A DNA stretch of 64,000 nucleotides from Angiostrongylus vasorum (GCA_018806985.1 JADANN010000404.1:62001-126000); one strand, 5' to 3'; positions 22,849 through 35,117 are shown, numbered from the stretch's first letter. The notes: generated by a model not told the origin, from the sequence alone. Made by a program: numbers and translations.

Positions 22849-22850
<2 letters not shown>
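22578..22850 (-). repeat. tRNA-derived SINE
   Basis: Minus-strand copy. On the plus strand it starts AAGCTTTCGGCGTTGATCAA and ends CACTGCGCTACACGCAACC, the complement of a GCGTGTAGCGCAGTG A-box region. GGATCGATCCC is near 22793. A (TA)n tract abuts its 5' end. Confidence 0.85.
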
Positions 22851-22890
<40 letters not shown>

Positions 22891-22902
22891 GTATATATAT
22901 GT
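22851..22902. repeat. (TA)n / TATG microsatellite
   Basis: A TA run interrupted by two G substitutions, directly against the 5' end of the minus-strand SINE. Confidence 0.95.
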
Positions 22903-23950
22903 TACTTAGACGAGATGTGTAGCTCAGCGATTAACCGGCTCGAGGCTCCATATATGGAAAAGATCCGTACTTATATTGTCATACGATAAATCGTCGGCAT
23001 TTTCTTCATGTTTCCGAAATCAGAGTTCTGATTTTAAAGTCTTACCTTCATTTGATTTGTTGCAAACACTGTTTCGCTATACATCGGCTGGTACAATTTC
23101 TTCAGCTGCAAGAAGGATTATCCCTATGAAAGCTGGAAAAGTTGGATGGACGGTGGACGATCTAGAACGATTCTGTCTGAAAGCGCATTTGCCAAATGAT
23201 TACTTGAATCTTTTAGCATTTCACTCCGCTCGATTCCGCCCTCGATTACAAACTTTTCACGAGCCTTCTAATTAAATAGCGTAGAGTGCTGATTGCCGTG
23301 AAGACCTCGACAACGATCGTGATGTTGTGAGAAAAGGTGTTGTTACTTCCAGAGATTTCACTTCGGACTTGTTGTTTCATTTTCATGCGAACTGCATGTA
23401 ACACCTTCTATGTTTCTTCTCATGTCGTGGTCTCATCCACAGAACTTCATTGCTTGCAAAATTAGACCTTTAATCTTATCACAGCATTTCACTTATCGCT
23501 TCATATTGATACTTAAGGGCAGACAGTCATTGATCAACAGTGCCTCATCCTGATGTTTACCGCGACTCGGACGTTCAACAAATTGCCGAAAGCAGCTGTT
23601 TTTTCAAAATGTGAACCAAATCAATTCGTCTCTGAAAATACCGATATCGCCATTTTAAAGCCGTTTTTCATTTTGTATGAGCTTGTCACTTAACAAGAAT
23701 TTTTTTCGTGGTGCATAATCTTAGTCTTTTTAAATGCGATTTCATATTTCTAGGCTTCTCTTACTACAAATTTACGAGCATTACGGAATGCTGTTTGTTC
23801 TATGAAGTGATATTCTACCACAATAAGAAATACCCTAGAAGGTACATATGGCTCCGATTTTAAAACGTTTGTCAGCTGCTCTAAGCAGTGTAAAGTTTCG
23901 TTGCACAAGTGGGTTCTGGGCGCGAGAAGTCTCTGACCTGAGCTAAAATT
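22903..23950. other. upstream region of the sarcoglycan gene
   Basis: Contains an open frame, 22976-23275 (+), whose second half reads RIIPMKAGKVGWTVDDLERF and FRPRLQTFHEPSN. It looks more protein-like than most shadows, but has no recognised family, no clear splice context and does not match sarcoglycan. The sequence immediately upstream of 23951 holds the sarcoglycan promoter or leader acceptor. Confidence 0.4.
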
Positions 23951-26900
23951 ATGCAGATCGTTGTGTTCATTCTTTCGACAGTCGTTGCTGAGAGTTTCAT
24001 GATTGAAACGCGTAGGTCAGATGCTAAAAAGGGCCACCTGTTTGTGTATACGTTGCATTCCGCGTCATTCTTTCGTACTGCAGGTGAATACTAGTCTTTC
24101 TTATGCTTTTTTCCAGTTGTTTTTTTTTTATTTTTTCTTCGGAATTTCCATCACTCTGTGAATTAGTTCTGAAAATGGTCATAAAACGTTTGCTGCTAAA
24201 GAGATGCGATCTTCAGTGGATGTTACATGGTCGGCCACATTGAAGAATCGTCCCGCTCTTCCCTCATGGCTTCACATCGTTCCATCTCGATACAAAGCGA
24301 TTGCTTATCTTGCTGGTATACTGAAATCATTAGCTTTATTTCAATACGACATTCCCTGCCTCACTATTACATTGAAGTCATTGCTTCAAGACTCTCCTTT
24401 TGAATTACTTCTCTACTATCCACATAACTTTAGTCGCCCTCCAGTGGCGTGATCATTTGTGAGGACAAGTTTAGTCCTATTTCCTGTGATAAACTGTGGT
24501 TGAATTGAAGACCCTTTTCACATCATTTTTCTCGAAAATTTACTGACCTTTTTGGGCAATCCATACTCGGTTTAAATCTAGTGATGATGACGAAACTTCG
24601 CTCAGTAAAATAATTGTCAGTTGAAAGCTACCACATTCTATTGACCATATGGAACTTGTCATCCCAGAAAGCAGAAATGGTGATGGAGATGGGGAACGAA
24701 TACTAGGCAGTGACTTAGTCGGATTCGTGTCTTTTGATATGACTATCTATTAGATTCCTATACTTGGGTCGGTTTGTGCTTTACAGTAAGGATTCATTTG
24801 AAAACGCATTCCGCGTTCTTCTGGGCTGAGGATGAACTTAACAATTTGATCCAGGGCCCAGCTAAGCGTAAGATAATGGCAGAAATCACAACCATCCTGT
24901 GGCAACCTAGTGACAGGGTGGGAATTTCTCACCAATTCACCAGATTCGAAGACATTGTCTTCGGAAAGCACATGTACGGCTGCCTCAAGACTCCAGAGGA
25001 AGAAAATCCTCGACGAGGATCAGTCCTTAAGTGAAAGTTGTGCTGGATTACCGTTAAGGAAGTAATCTAGGTAATTAATCCTGGCATGAGCGACATATGT
25101 CTCATTGGTATACGAACATAATTGGGTTTTCTTATTTTATAACTTAGTCTCTGAAGAGGTTAAATTTGATGGATTTATATAGGATATTTTGCTCTATCTA
25201 TTTAAAAGGAAATGTGATTTGTCAAATTGTTATCATATTTTAAAATTGTCTGGAGCTCAGATATCCTAAATTCGAAGACAAGGTTTAAGTATTTAAAATT
25301 TCATACTCAAGCCTAGGAAAAGGAAATATCAGCGGTACACTTGAAGACATTGCTGCATTCTGCTGGACGAAATTCCTCCTGTTCATTTGCTTTCGTCTTT
25401 CAAATAGGTGCTTTGACGAAAAAAAGCCTACTATTTCTGCGCTTCATGAGATCAGAATTTCGTCCTGGGAAAATGGGGAAGCATGTATTTTATTAGCAAT
25501 GATCTGCAGATTCTAACGACTTTATTCTAACTAGTATTAAATAACGAAGTCCACTGTGGGCTGAGAAATATTGCTTCAAAATTGGTATCGGCTATTGTTT
25601 TCGCAAAGCATGGTTGGGAACCAACTCATGTGGGAGTGCAAGTGTTTCTTGGCTGGTTACTGAACAATTAAAGAAGTTTTTCTACAGGCTTTTTGAATAG
25701 GTAAATCAAAACTTACAATGGTGGATTAAATATCCATGGCGCGTAGTAAGTCGTGAAGTGTTGGATAGATTTACGTTCTCTATCACAAAAAGAAAGAAGA
25801 AAGAAATCTTGCATCCTTGCGATTCTCATTGTTCTCATGATACAGTCATTCTTCTTGCTAATTTTTGAGAGTGTAGGTCTTCTGCAATCGTGTGGTTTTT
25901 TCAAATTGAGTGCGACCGCATTATCTTTGCTAACCCTCACTTTCATTGCTACTCTGCCTGTTAGCATTATCCTAAGCAGTACTCACATATGAGTGCCGTC
26001 AAATGCTTAGTTTTTCTAGTCGAAACACGGTCATCGACATCATATGTATAGTGTGTTGTTCGTTATTGTGCGTTATGACGTTATCAATTTATTAAGTAAA
26101 CGGCGTAGGAAGCCGAGATTTAACAATAAGCAACTTATATGTATTCAAATTTGTACTCTCTCAACGCTGCGTTGAAGTGATCTAAGGAAAATCGCTCTGT
26201 TGTGGTCACATAAAGTTGAGTGTCCTATGAGTCGGCCTTCATTCAATACATGATTCATCGAGCCATCGTCTAAAATTTTTCAAGAAAGTGTTTCATTGGA
26301 AATTTCCATGTAGTTCTCATGGTGTGGGTGTGGATTGTTCACCATGTTGTGGATGTTTGTTGCTGATGAAGTTTTCATGATTACAGTGGGTTTCTCTGCA
26401 AAGAAATCGTTCAACGCCTTAAAGTTAGATGTGTTTCTGCGTCTGATCTGAAAATGCTAAATAATTTAACATCACAGATATCTAACAAAAACGCAGCGCA
26501 TCATTCGTGCCTGGATTCTCAAATTTGCTTGCTTACTTGACATGCTGGTGTTCACAACCTAATTTGTGTTCCTATTCGCTGAAAATGATTTCTTTTCTCG
26601 GTGGAAACGAAGTTCTCCCAGATCCTTTGGATTTGAGGACGCAAGGCTTCTTTCGTCCAAAGCGAGATGGTTTTAACAATACATACAGCCACTTCGACAA
26701 CTTGTTTCGTTTTGTTGCACTTTTTAGCCTTTCTTCAAGACATCTTTAGAATTATAAGATAGATGAAAAGATCTGAACGTTTTCTCATCTTAACGGTTAT
26801 CTTAGGACTTGACAGTGGTGTTGAATTTAGGAACACCAGTGACCGCGGCGCGACAAGTCACAGTGCACGTGTTCGCGAAACGTCTTGATACGTATCAAAT

Positions 26901-29900
26901 TAAACAGCAATACATTGTTATCTCCATGTCCGAAGATGGTAAGTAATTTTATCAGTTGCAATATGATTTAATAATATTGTCAATGCACCTCAACACTTAC
27001 GCAGTGGCGTGATCTCAGTAGGAGTTATTTGTAGAGACGCGTCATGGCTTCAACAACTTCTGTGGAAATCGTTGTCATTCTGATAGTTTGTTTTGGCCCA
27101 TAGAACCATTTTCCCACATTTCTCGAAAACAACACATAGCTTATCAAACACAGATGTTGTGGCGAGCGTCTGCTGAGAAGAACTGATTTTGAACTTAGCA
27201 ATATGCAAGATCCTTTTCTCAAACGAGTTCATTGACTGATAATTTTACTGGCATTTGGTTGTTATTTTATTGGTAAGGAATCATTGTTATTGCGTGAAAT
27301 GAGTGGGTATAAAAATACGAAAGTGTGCTCAACTTAAGCTGGTAGACGCTTCCAAATCTTTACAGCAATGGGTTTCTATGATAGGTCAAAGTAATATGTA
27401 ATGGTTGGTAGCGTAACAATTTATGCCATAGAACGGTAGAACACAGTCTCTCTTATAATTCCTTATTATTCCTACTCTTCAAATCGTTTGGCTATCGAGA
27501 TATTACTGTCTAATGTCGAGAAGCCAGCAGTATTGTAACGAATTGAAATCAGTAGTCATTCCGCGCAGCCATCAAGCAAAATTGGGCGTTGTAGTGTTGA
27601 CATATTTCTGGTACACAATGAGTTTCGTAGGCCGTCACTTAAACCACAATATGTACGAAACTAGTTGATGGAGATTGCATAGTAAGGAGCGAACTACAAT
27701 GAAGTAGTCCGTTGTTGGTGAAAATTCGGACAAGTTGCTGATTATTGCGTTACTGCCCATAATTATGGTAATGGAAATTTATGTCTAGAACGATATACGC
27801 GGACAACACAACAGCTGATTGATATCTTTGTGAAGAACGTCGAAGTCGAAACTATCCTTTCCAATCGAGATGGTACTATAGGTGCATTTAGTAGTTCAGT
27901 GTTTTACATTAAGCTTTGCTGCGTCCGATAAATGCATCATTTTAGGTCGGCTAGAAAAATCGTTGAGAGAGGCATTTCGTGGAAAGGACGTAAATCCTTA
28001 TATCTACAACATTGAACCGGAGTTTCAGGTCCCACAAGGAAAGGAGCATCTTTTTCAGAATCAAAAAAGCGGGTTAGGTCATTTGAAAAAGACTGTTGTT
28101 CAAGTTTAGAACATAGTTATTTTTGCGGTATATATATATATATATATATGCATATATATTCCACATATATAAAGTATAAAAACACTGTGATATATAATAT
28201 ATGTCATGTAAAAAGGGTGCGTGTAGCTCAGTGGTCAAAGGTGCCCTGCAATGCAAATGGGCTCGACCCCGCGCCCCCAGGCTCACCGAGTCCTCCCTCC
28301 GGGGTCAGCAAATTGGTACCAGATCTGTCTGGTTGGATAGAAGCGCATAAGTCTGTAGGATACCGCGAGTGATTTTATAGGGAAAATATGCATTTAGTCA
28401 TTTCTAACGATGCTTAATGAAGGCCAATGTATGGCTTATCCCTCAGGGATTGATCAACGCTGAGAGCTTTATTCTTTTATTATGTAATGTGCAGTGACAT
28501 ATATATTATCGCAATCACTTCTATGAACACAACGACATCTACGCATGGAATACCAAACTGTATCAATAAATAATGATAGTGGGGTAAGGGAGCTGGTGAG
28601 TGGTTACCGTAGCTCTTAGTGATACCGTCGTTCAGGAAGCAAGGGCGCTGGTTCGAGCCCTTCCTCAACGCTCTCATCGCGTCCAGTCCACTTAAGAACG
28701 CCATATACTGGCTAAGATTTCAACGAGATTCCTCGACCACCACTCTAGGACATTCATAAAAGAAGATGAAATCCTAGCTCAGCAGCCGAAACAACAAGCG
28801 AAATTTTCGGAGACCATTGTGGTCGATGAGTGCGAGGAACGCGAATGGAGCGCCAGAAGTACTAGGATCCGCACAGTGGATATGACGATGGGTCATATAA
28901 TAAGTAAACGATAACATGAATAATAGAAAAACATTAAGAAGATTTTCCTAGGCAGTTGCTTTCTGGAGTTGAATGAGGCGTATGGTGATGGAAAATAGAT
29001 GAGTTGTTGTAAACGACAAGTATAGGATAGTATTGATCTCATTTATATTTGATACCTCCTTTAACAAATTCAATGGAAATATTTAATTTAGTAGCCTGAT
29101 TTCCATTGGTTCACAGCGAGGATTTTATCCCAATGTACACAAACTTATTCGTAATTTGCGTATGAGTCCGTTTTTCTGCCGAAAACAGGATTTGGTCGTC
29201 CTTAACAAATATTTCGCCCCAACATTTGATGTGGACTGGTGTCGCACTAGAATCAGGAACCTAACCATGCTGCATAGCTATATTGATGGAGAATCAGGAA
29301 GAACTCTGTATAACACTGAAAAAATTGTGGAGCTCGGACAGGGTTCTGTGTCGATTTCTCGATTTCTGATTCTATGCGCTTCATTACTGCTGCACAGAAA
29401 TGCTTTCTTTCACAGGTTAACGCTACTCCCGCGCAACCTCTTAGAGAAGTGGGTTCAATCGGCGAAGGATACACGTTCTGGGAAAGCGTCTTGGTTTTCC
29501 CGCTTATCGCTGTTTTTTGTATAGTTCTCGTCCTTGTTTTGAGTCTCATTTTCTTTGGCAGGAGAGAGGGTCAACAATGGCGGGATTACAAAACGCCAAA
29601 GTGAGAGTTCCTCCCATTTTTATTCTCATTGTTTTTTGTAAACTTTAAAGAAAAGACATGTATTATGGGACTGTTAAGAGAACAATTAAACGAATATGTG
29701 AGTGTTCGACAAAGTCAGCGACACCTTCGGGAATTGTCAGTACAAAGACAACTACTACTCATGGCTGGTGATCATGACCACACTTCTCCACCATTTGGAG
29801 TTCATTCTTTCCTCCAGCCGAAATGCAAAAGTGCAGTGAATTGTTCTGATCCCGTTTGTCGATTGGGCAAAAGTCCTAACAAGCTAGATAGCAATATAGT

Positions 29901-32900
29901 AGGTAAGTTGCTAAAGATATGTGGCATATTAGTTTTCCTGTTATAACGTTGAACCTTTTATTTACTGCCTGTTCTTTTTTGCGTGGCAGCGTATTGTTTT
30001 AAATAGAACCACAAGAATTCTGAGATGCGAGCGAAACTCGGAACCTCAGGTGGGGCACAAACCCGTAATTACCGCAACCATGGCGCACGTGCTATCCATC
30101 GCACCGGCCGAGGCTCTTGCTTTGGTTTCCTCTCAGTCAGTGTCTACTCTAAATTATCTCTGGCTTAACTGGGTTCAATGCCGTTTTGTGCTCTCCAGAT
30201 CATTCCCGCCCACTGCTTTATGTTGCAATGTTTTTTAGAAGAAAAAACGTACATTTCTCATTGTGTTACAAGCGGTTCTTCAACATCTTCATCCATTTAA
30301 CCTCCTTGACATCTGAAATTTTCAATCCAGATTGTTATCTACGAATCACTGAAAAGAACTGCCATCTCAGGCAAATTTCGTTACTCTTAGATCATTCAGG
30401 TAGTCGAAGTAGCTCGAATTTAATTTTGTAGCCGGAGAAATTTCTCCAATGCTTTATTGCTTTGTTGTGACAGGTAGATATTCTTGGGTGTGATCTGCAA
30501 TGTACAACAAGAGGTTTATTCCACCAGGGCTTTCCAGGGTGGTAAGGAGTTCATAAGAGTAATCACGAACTTGATAGGCTGGTTTTTCGGGTGTGCTCCG
30601 ATGAGAGATAAATAGCTCAACCAGCAATGAACTATCTTCAACACTCCTTACACTGAGCGCTGCTGCTTGCGATGTCGGGAACCGGGCTCTCTGATAAAAA
30701 ACGCTCAGATCTCTTTGTCATTATACGTTATTTGAAATGGATCACACAAACACTTCTACGACACTTTGTGGAGACTTTTTCTTCTTTTGCATCTGATGCT
30801 AGGATAATAATTTCCTCATAGACTGAACAATACGCTTATAATAATTTCCTCATAGACTGAACAATACGCTTATCTTGAAGTCTCTGGCTGAATCGATTTC
30901 CGTGTGATCAAACTGCAAGAGACAAAAAGCCATAGTGGACCGCCACATATCTAATTGAATGGCGAGATCCTCGTTATTTGTAAAGGGAAAATCTTATCAT
31001 GAAGTGTCACTGGCGTGAGTTTTGTGGTACATCCATCGGTCACCTATCATAATACCTAATATTATATTCTATCGTCTCCCTTGGCCACTCCTCCTCTCCA
31101 ACCTACGCATCAAGTAGAAAGTCACCATCATGAACATTAATCATTAACTTTTGCAGCCAATGAAAGCAAATTATAGGGCTCAATAACCAGCTGAGTGCGT
31201 GCGTGTAGCGCAGTGGTGGGAGGAGCCCTGCAATACACATGGGATCCATTCCTGCACCACAGGCTCACCAAGCCCTTCATCCCTCCAGGATTGGGAAACT
31301 AGTGCCAAACTTGTCCGGGAGGATAACAGCACTGGCTCGATACATAGGCCACTGCGAGTTATTGTAAACGCCAATGCTTAGTGAAGTCGAATGCATGGCT
31401 CATCCCTCAGGGATTGGTCAACGCCGAGAGCTTTTTTTAAAATAATCAGTTGAAGGATGCGCTCAGCAAAGAGATTTTCTGCTATAAATAATTTGCCGGA
31501 GACATAAAAGCGAGAAAGCCAGTGAAAATAATGCAGAATTGGGATACTTGAAGCAGGAGACCTAAATGAGATGTGGAAACTGTCTTGCTGGGTTTTTGTC
31601 CACAATACACAAGGAAATTTATTTTTCGAGGAACAAGAAAATCACCGCTAAACATGGCCTAACAGCACAACTAGTGCGAAGATCATTTCTGTCCTCAGAA
31701 GCAGGAAATGGTGCTTTTCGAGACACGATCTGATTCGGCCGTATGCTGAACAAGAATTCCTACTATCGCCTAAGGGGAAAAAGCCATGATCTGGACAACA
31801 CGACCGTTCTCTCTTCTTAACATGATTAAAAGAGCTTGTCGCAAAAGTTGAATTTGTGCCGAACTCCCCTCAGATCGCTAAAGAAGAAATTCGGATCACG
31901 TGTCCATCACAGCTAAGGACTTGCTCGAAAGGAGAAGGAAGCTGGAGGTTTTCGTTAGTAAGGGGAGAAAGGACTGTCGCAAAGCAGATCAGAAAAAAGG
32001 TGGTCTGAAGAAGGTGAAAACCAGAACATATCGGTATGATATTTGAGCTTCAAAAGGAGAGCATCCCATGACTTGCGCACCCACGCACTCATCCTGCCAA
32101 AGAAGAGTGACCCAAGAGGTCTTTGTTAGTATGATGTCAAATGCTTGTTTAGTGTTCTCTACATGCCGTTTACCAATATTGCCTTTTTACGTATACTAGT
32201 GACCTTTAATGAAGCACAACCAGTCGAGCAAGCAGGATTTAGGTAGGGGTTCTGCTGTATGAACCACACTCAAATCGTATCACGTGTCATGGAAGTGTTT
32301 TGGGAGTACTATCATCCCCTTGCGCTAACTTTTATGGGCTACGAAAAAAGCGTTCGACACGGTCGAAACAAATGCAATCTCATCAGCACTCGTCGACAAA
32401 CGAGTAGACCCATACTATATAGGAACACTAGGTGACTATTATCACAAATGTACCACGAAAAAAAAAAAAGATTTTTCTTCGACTTCTTACCGTACCTACA
32501 GGAAAACGGGTCCGAAAAGGTAACATTGTTTCGAGAAACCCGTTTACCGAATCAGTACAGCGGGTAATGAAGTCAGTCGACTGAGACAAGAGGACACACG
32601 GATTATTTGCAAATCTTCTCAAATTTTTATAGTTTTTTTGGCGACATCGTCATTTCTCTGTGGAATAGCAATGTTGCTTTTGCTGCAGAGAAAGCAGAGA
32701 TGTTGCTCAATGAATTAAGCTAGGCGGAAAAAAGGATTGGAATGGCGAATCGAAGGAAACCAAGTTTTTGCAAAACTGTTGGTGAGAGGTGAACAAATCG
32801 AGTGGTTTTCTGATTGCAGAAGATCATTTCGTCCTTATACATTGCGTGACAATGAACGTGAGGACAACATGAAGGAGGAATTACACAGAAGTTGTAGTGC

Positions 32901-33911
32901 AGAATGGGCCGCGTTTGGAGTTGTCACAGTAGCTCGACCAGGTGGGGCTCGACTCATGCGCCTATAGCATCTTGCTCAAGTTTTCGGTTCAGCGTTTCTT
33001 TTAGCCATCTATTATGCAGAAAGGCCTAATCTGGTGAGTGCTGCTTAGAACGATGTATTCCGATGTTGAACCAGCGCGTACACCTTCTGGCCATAATGCG
33101 ATGCTTAGATATTCGAGACCTATCCCATTTTCGGAATTTCGACAAATGTATAAACATGGATGTGCCGGTCATATGTTTAATAAAAAGAGAAGACATTTGC
33201 TAGACGAGAAAGAACTATGAATTGGTCTTCAAAAGAATGCAAACGTCCTTTTTGGCAACCACCAACATGGGTAGCTGACGTATTCGCGGCTAACTTCAAC
33301 TATGTGCATCGCAGATGGGAGCGATTTCGGGATTACGGAATGAGCCCTGTGGACATTCCGTGTTCGAAGCAATCGCCACCATGGACGACGATTGCAGGAG
33401 AAAGGAACGAATGAAAATTGAGGTGGGGTCCACACTACTCGTGAAGACGGGCAATCCAAATATTCAAGAAACCGGCGCTATACGTTCAAGTTAGGTCGCA
33501 AAAATTGAGCAACCCACATGTTGTCCGCCATAGTACCGGCTAACTGGCTAGTGTAGGTCACAAATTATACGTGAGAGTAGTAGCTTGGATTTTGTTAAGA
33601 CCGTGTAAATGAACACACTAGTCATTGTTGCCATTTGTCTATAACGTTTATTTTTTTCTATAATACTATAAAGTGCAGTGAGGAGTTATTATGTAGTTAA
33701 TAATGTTATAATTTTGATTTCTATTTTTATAGAAGATACGACAGATATCTTATCCACCAACGATTCAGTGCCTGTAGGAAAGCAAACAGTGGCAGAAGCA
33801 GCAAGACAATGTGGAAGTTCACTTCATTTGTATAGAAACCCTTTAGAAAGTGAAACGGACGAAGAGAATGACAATGACAGTCTCGACGAAGGAGATATCA
33901 CTAGTGTATGA
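23951..33911 (+). CDS. alpha/epsilon-sarcoglycan, nine exons, about 471 residues
   Basis: A single-pass membrane glycoprotein of the dystrophin-associated complex. Exon model: 23951-24083, 24202-24315, 26831-26938, 27789-27872, 27946-28103, 29117-29347, 29416-29600, 29679-29902, 33733-33911 (TGA stop); all phases fit and the total is divisible by three. Exon 1 gives a signal peptide (MQIVVFILSTVVA) then GHLFVYTL, matching the family's mature N-terminus. Exon 2 has PALPSWLHI (family: P-D-x-P-x-W-L-R-Y). Exon 3 begins TPVTAARQVTVHVFAKRLDT and ends ISMSED. Exon 4 has IDIFVKNVEVETIL (family: AEFFIKNMNVEEML). Exon 6 has FAPTFDVDWC, the conserved F-x-[VI]-D-W-C, and an NLT glycosylation site. Exon 7 has NAT, a membrane span (about residues 298-322) and the cytoplasmic RREG motif. 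Exon 8 aligns without gaps after TP to the family's tail. The acidic C-terminus ends DITSV, longer than in vertebrates. The ends of exons 5 and 6 and the starts of exons 2 and 8 are the least certain. It is probably the counterpart of C. elegans sgca-1. Confidence 0.88.
24316..26830. other. large second intron of the sarcoglycan gene
   Basis: 2.5 kb with no SINE or RTE match. Two open frames look unusually protein-like: 24774-25034 (+), with AEDELNNLIQGPAKRKIMAE and ILWQPSDRVG, and 26507-26749 (+), with FFRPKRDGFNNTYSHFDNLF. Neither is needed by the sarcoglycan model. They may be nested gene or transposon fragments; neither is recognised. Confidence 0.5.
28130..28160. repeat. (TA)n microsatellite
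   Basis: TA run of about 15 units in the fifth sarcoglycan intron, some 55 bases before the 5' end of a SINE. Confidence 0.9.
28213..28475 (+). repeat. tRNA-derived SINE in sarcoglycan intron 5
   Basis: Starts GTGCGTGTAGCTCAGTGGTC, a particularly tRNA-like A box (TAGCTCAGTGG). It retains CTCCCTCCGGGGTCAGCAAA and TTGGTACCAGATCTGTCTGG, and ends TGATCAACGCTGAGAGCTTT. Same strand as the host gene. Confidence 0.85.
29958..30130 (+). repeat. repeat family P, diverged subfamily
   Basis: TTTACTGCCTGTTCTTTTTT, GCAGCGTATTGTTTTAAATA, ACCACAAGAATTCTGAGAT, then AAACTCGGAACCTCAGG and TGGGGCACAA. The second half resembles the copy at 54660-54865, defining a subfamily distinct from the 4377 copy. It lies in the last sarcoglycan intron. 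Confidence 0.55.
30807..30873. repeat. perfect tandem duplication, 34-base unit
   Basis: Copy one is 30807-30840 and copy two 30841-30873; the unit begins ATAATTTCCTCATAGACTGA. No mismatches over 33 bases, so the duplication is recent or an assembly artefact. Confidence 0.9.
31197..31435 (+). repeat. tRNA-derived SINE in the last sarcoglycan intron
   Basis: Starts GTGCGTGCGTGTAGCGCAGT. Holds AATACACATGGGATCCATTC at the B-box position, CCAAGCCCTTCATCCCTCCA, and the tail GGGATTGGTCAACGCCGAGA. About 30 bases of the central part are missing relative to the 14335 copy. Confidence 0.85.
31640..33460 (+). mobile_element. RTE-1-like retrotransposon relic (second RTE lineage) in the last sarcoglycan intron
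   Basis: Decayed RT protein in several frames. A linker reads KDLLERRRKLEVF (about 31918-31956). About 32270-32350 reads QIVSRVMEVFWEYYHPLALT then MGYEKS, equivalent to the family's V-F-I-D-Y-x-K-A-F motif A. AVRHGRN-type residues and LTVPTGKRVRKGN (about 32485-32525) cover the G-K-G-V-R-Q-G motif B. The C-terminus is PPTWVADVFAANFN and PPWTTIAGERNE (33257-33411), matching the P-P-T-R-W-x-D-V-F and W-x-T-x-A-R-E-R-N-E tail of RTE-1-type proteins. The protein sequence differs from the RTE elements elsewhere in this window, which end in a different motif, so this is a separate lineage. The open frames at 33038-33220 and 33217-33414 are pieces of it. Confidence 0.75.
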
Positions 33912-35054
33912 ATTTAACACGGGATTATGGACTAACCTCGTCTATTTTTAATGCTTGGGTATTTTTTTGGTATTGTTATAGTTCCTCGAATACGTGAATT
34001 ACAATGAACTAATATTACCACCTTAAGTTCTCAAATAAGGAGGCTTGACTATATATTTGTCCTTAAGAGTACAATCGCAATGTGGACATATCTGAAAGAA
34101 AAGTAAATAATTGCACGAGCACGGGCAATGTGTGTATAAATAGTTATCTCAGTTCTGCAGAGATACATCAGGTCCAATACTGTTTACGGAGTATAGCAAG
34201 GAAAAGAATAGTCTTTGGAGTCACGAAATCTAGTTGATATCCGAATGCTGTCTATAAATTACAAAAAAGCGATTGGAAAAGGAGAACTTCAACTTCAGAT
34301 GCATAGTTGCATCGTAACTTGCACATTGATGTTATCTCTGAGGTGATTGTCATATTTCGACACCACAAATCGGTTAGCTAGGAAGTTTCTGACGACAAGA
34401 TCATGTCAATCATTTTCGGAAGGGAGTATGGGAAGTTATACAGTTTCTAATAAGTGTCATTCATTAAGATTAGAACGAGCTTTGTAGAAAAATTCCTATG
34501 CAACAAGCGATAGACGGAACAATTGATTTTTCCGATAAGGTTTAGATTAGGGATTTCTTAAAATACTTTGTGTCTTGCTGAATGAAATGTAGTTTGTTAA
34601 AATGATTTCATGTTGGGAATATAAATCTTGCGAGTTTCTGTAAGCTCCACAAAATTAGAGTTTCATCTTGACAAAATATTATTGCTTATATTCTCTTAAG
34701 AAATAATCATTAGAATGACTTCGTTTTTGTTTCGATTAATAAGCTTTTAGATGAGTTGTGATAAGGTGGTTTAACTTCGAAAAGTGCGATTACATACTGT
34801 CCATTGCATCCAGTGGATGTTGGGCATTGTGTTCAAGAGAAAACACCGGCGTTGTAGTGGAAATCAAGGAGCACATCTGTTCAAAACGGAGGCGAAACGA
34901 CTGAGAACTTAGAAAATTAGGGGGTTTATAAAGATGAAAAGCGTGCAAATGGTCATTGATCTCCTTATCTATCGAATTTACGACAAAATGGAATGGACCG
35001 GAGCATCTCTGCTTTTGATGATGACAGCACTCGTCGCACTGGACTGGATCGCCA
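33912..35054. other. 3' flank of the sarcoglycan gene; no gene recognised
   Basis: AT-rich DNA after the stop at 33911. A minus-strand frame in 34790-35050 (about 90 residues outside the TA tract, with CSGPFHFVVNSIDKEINDHL) is open but unrecognised. Confidence 0.4.
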
Positions 35055-35060
35055 ATATAC

Positions 35061-35092
<32 letters not shown>

Positions 35093-35117
35093 GTATATAT
35101 ATATATATATATATACG
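35055..35117. repeat. (TA)n microsatellite
   Basis: About 30 TA units with a few T, G and C interruptions; the source of several YIYIYI frames on both strands. Confidence 0.95.

Noticed and set aside
22905..22960. TGTAGCTCAGCGATTAACCGG, tRNA-like A box
   Set aside because: No T-arm or acceptor pairing follows within 80 bases; likely repeat-derived.
24316..24452. Continuation of the open frame beyond sarcoglycan exon 2 (ILKSLALFQYDIP and onward)
   Set aside because: The family alignment stops at the G|GTATAC donor and resumes exactly at 26831 with the codon completed; the remainder is intron.
24774..25034. First thought to be a sarcoglycan exon because TTILWQPSDR resembles N-V-W-Q-P-E-R of the family
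   Set aside because: The phase-matched exons at 26831, 27789 and 27946 already cover that part of the protein in order, with better alignment.
28585..28660. tRNA-like stretch with GTTCGAGCCC and a TAGCTCTTAGTG A-box-like segment
   Set aside because: No complete set of paired arms (acceptor, D, anticodon, T) can be drawn around the boxes; at most another tRNA-derived repeat.
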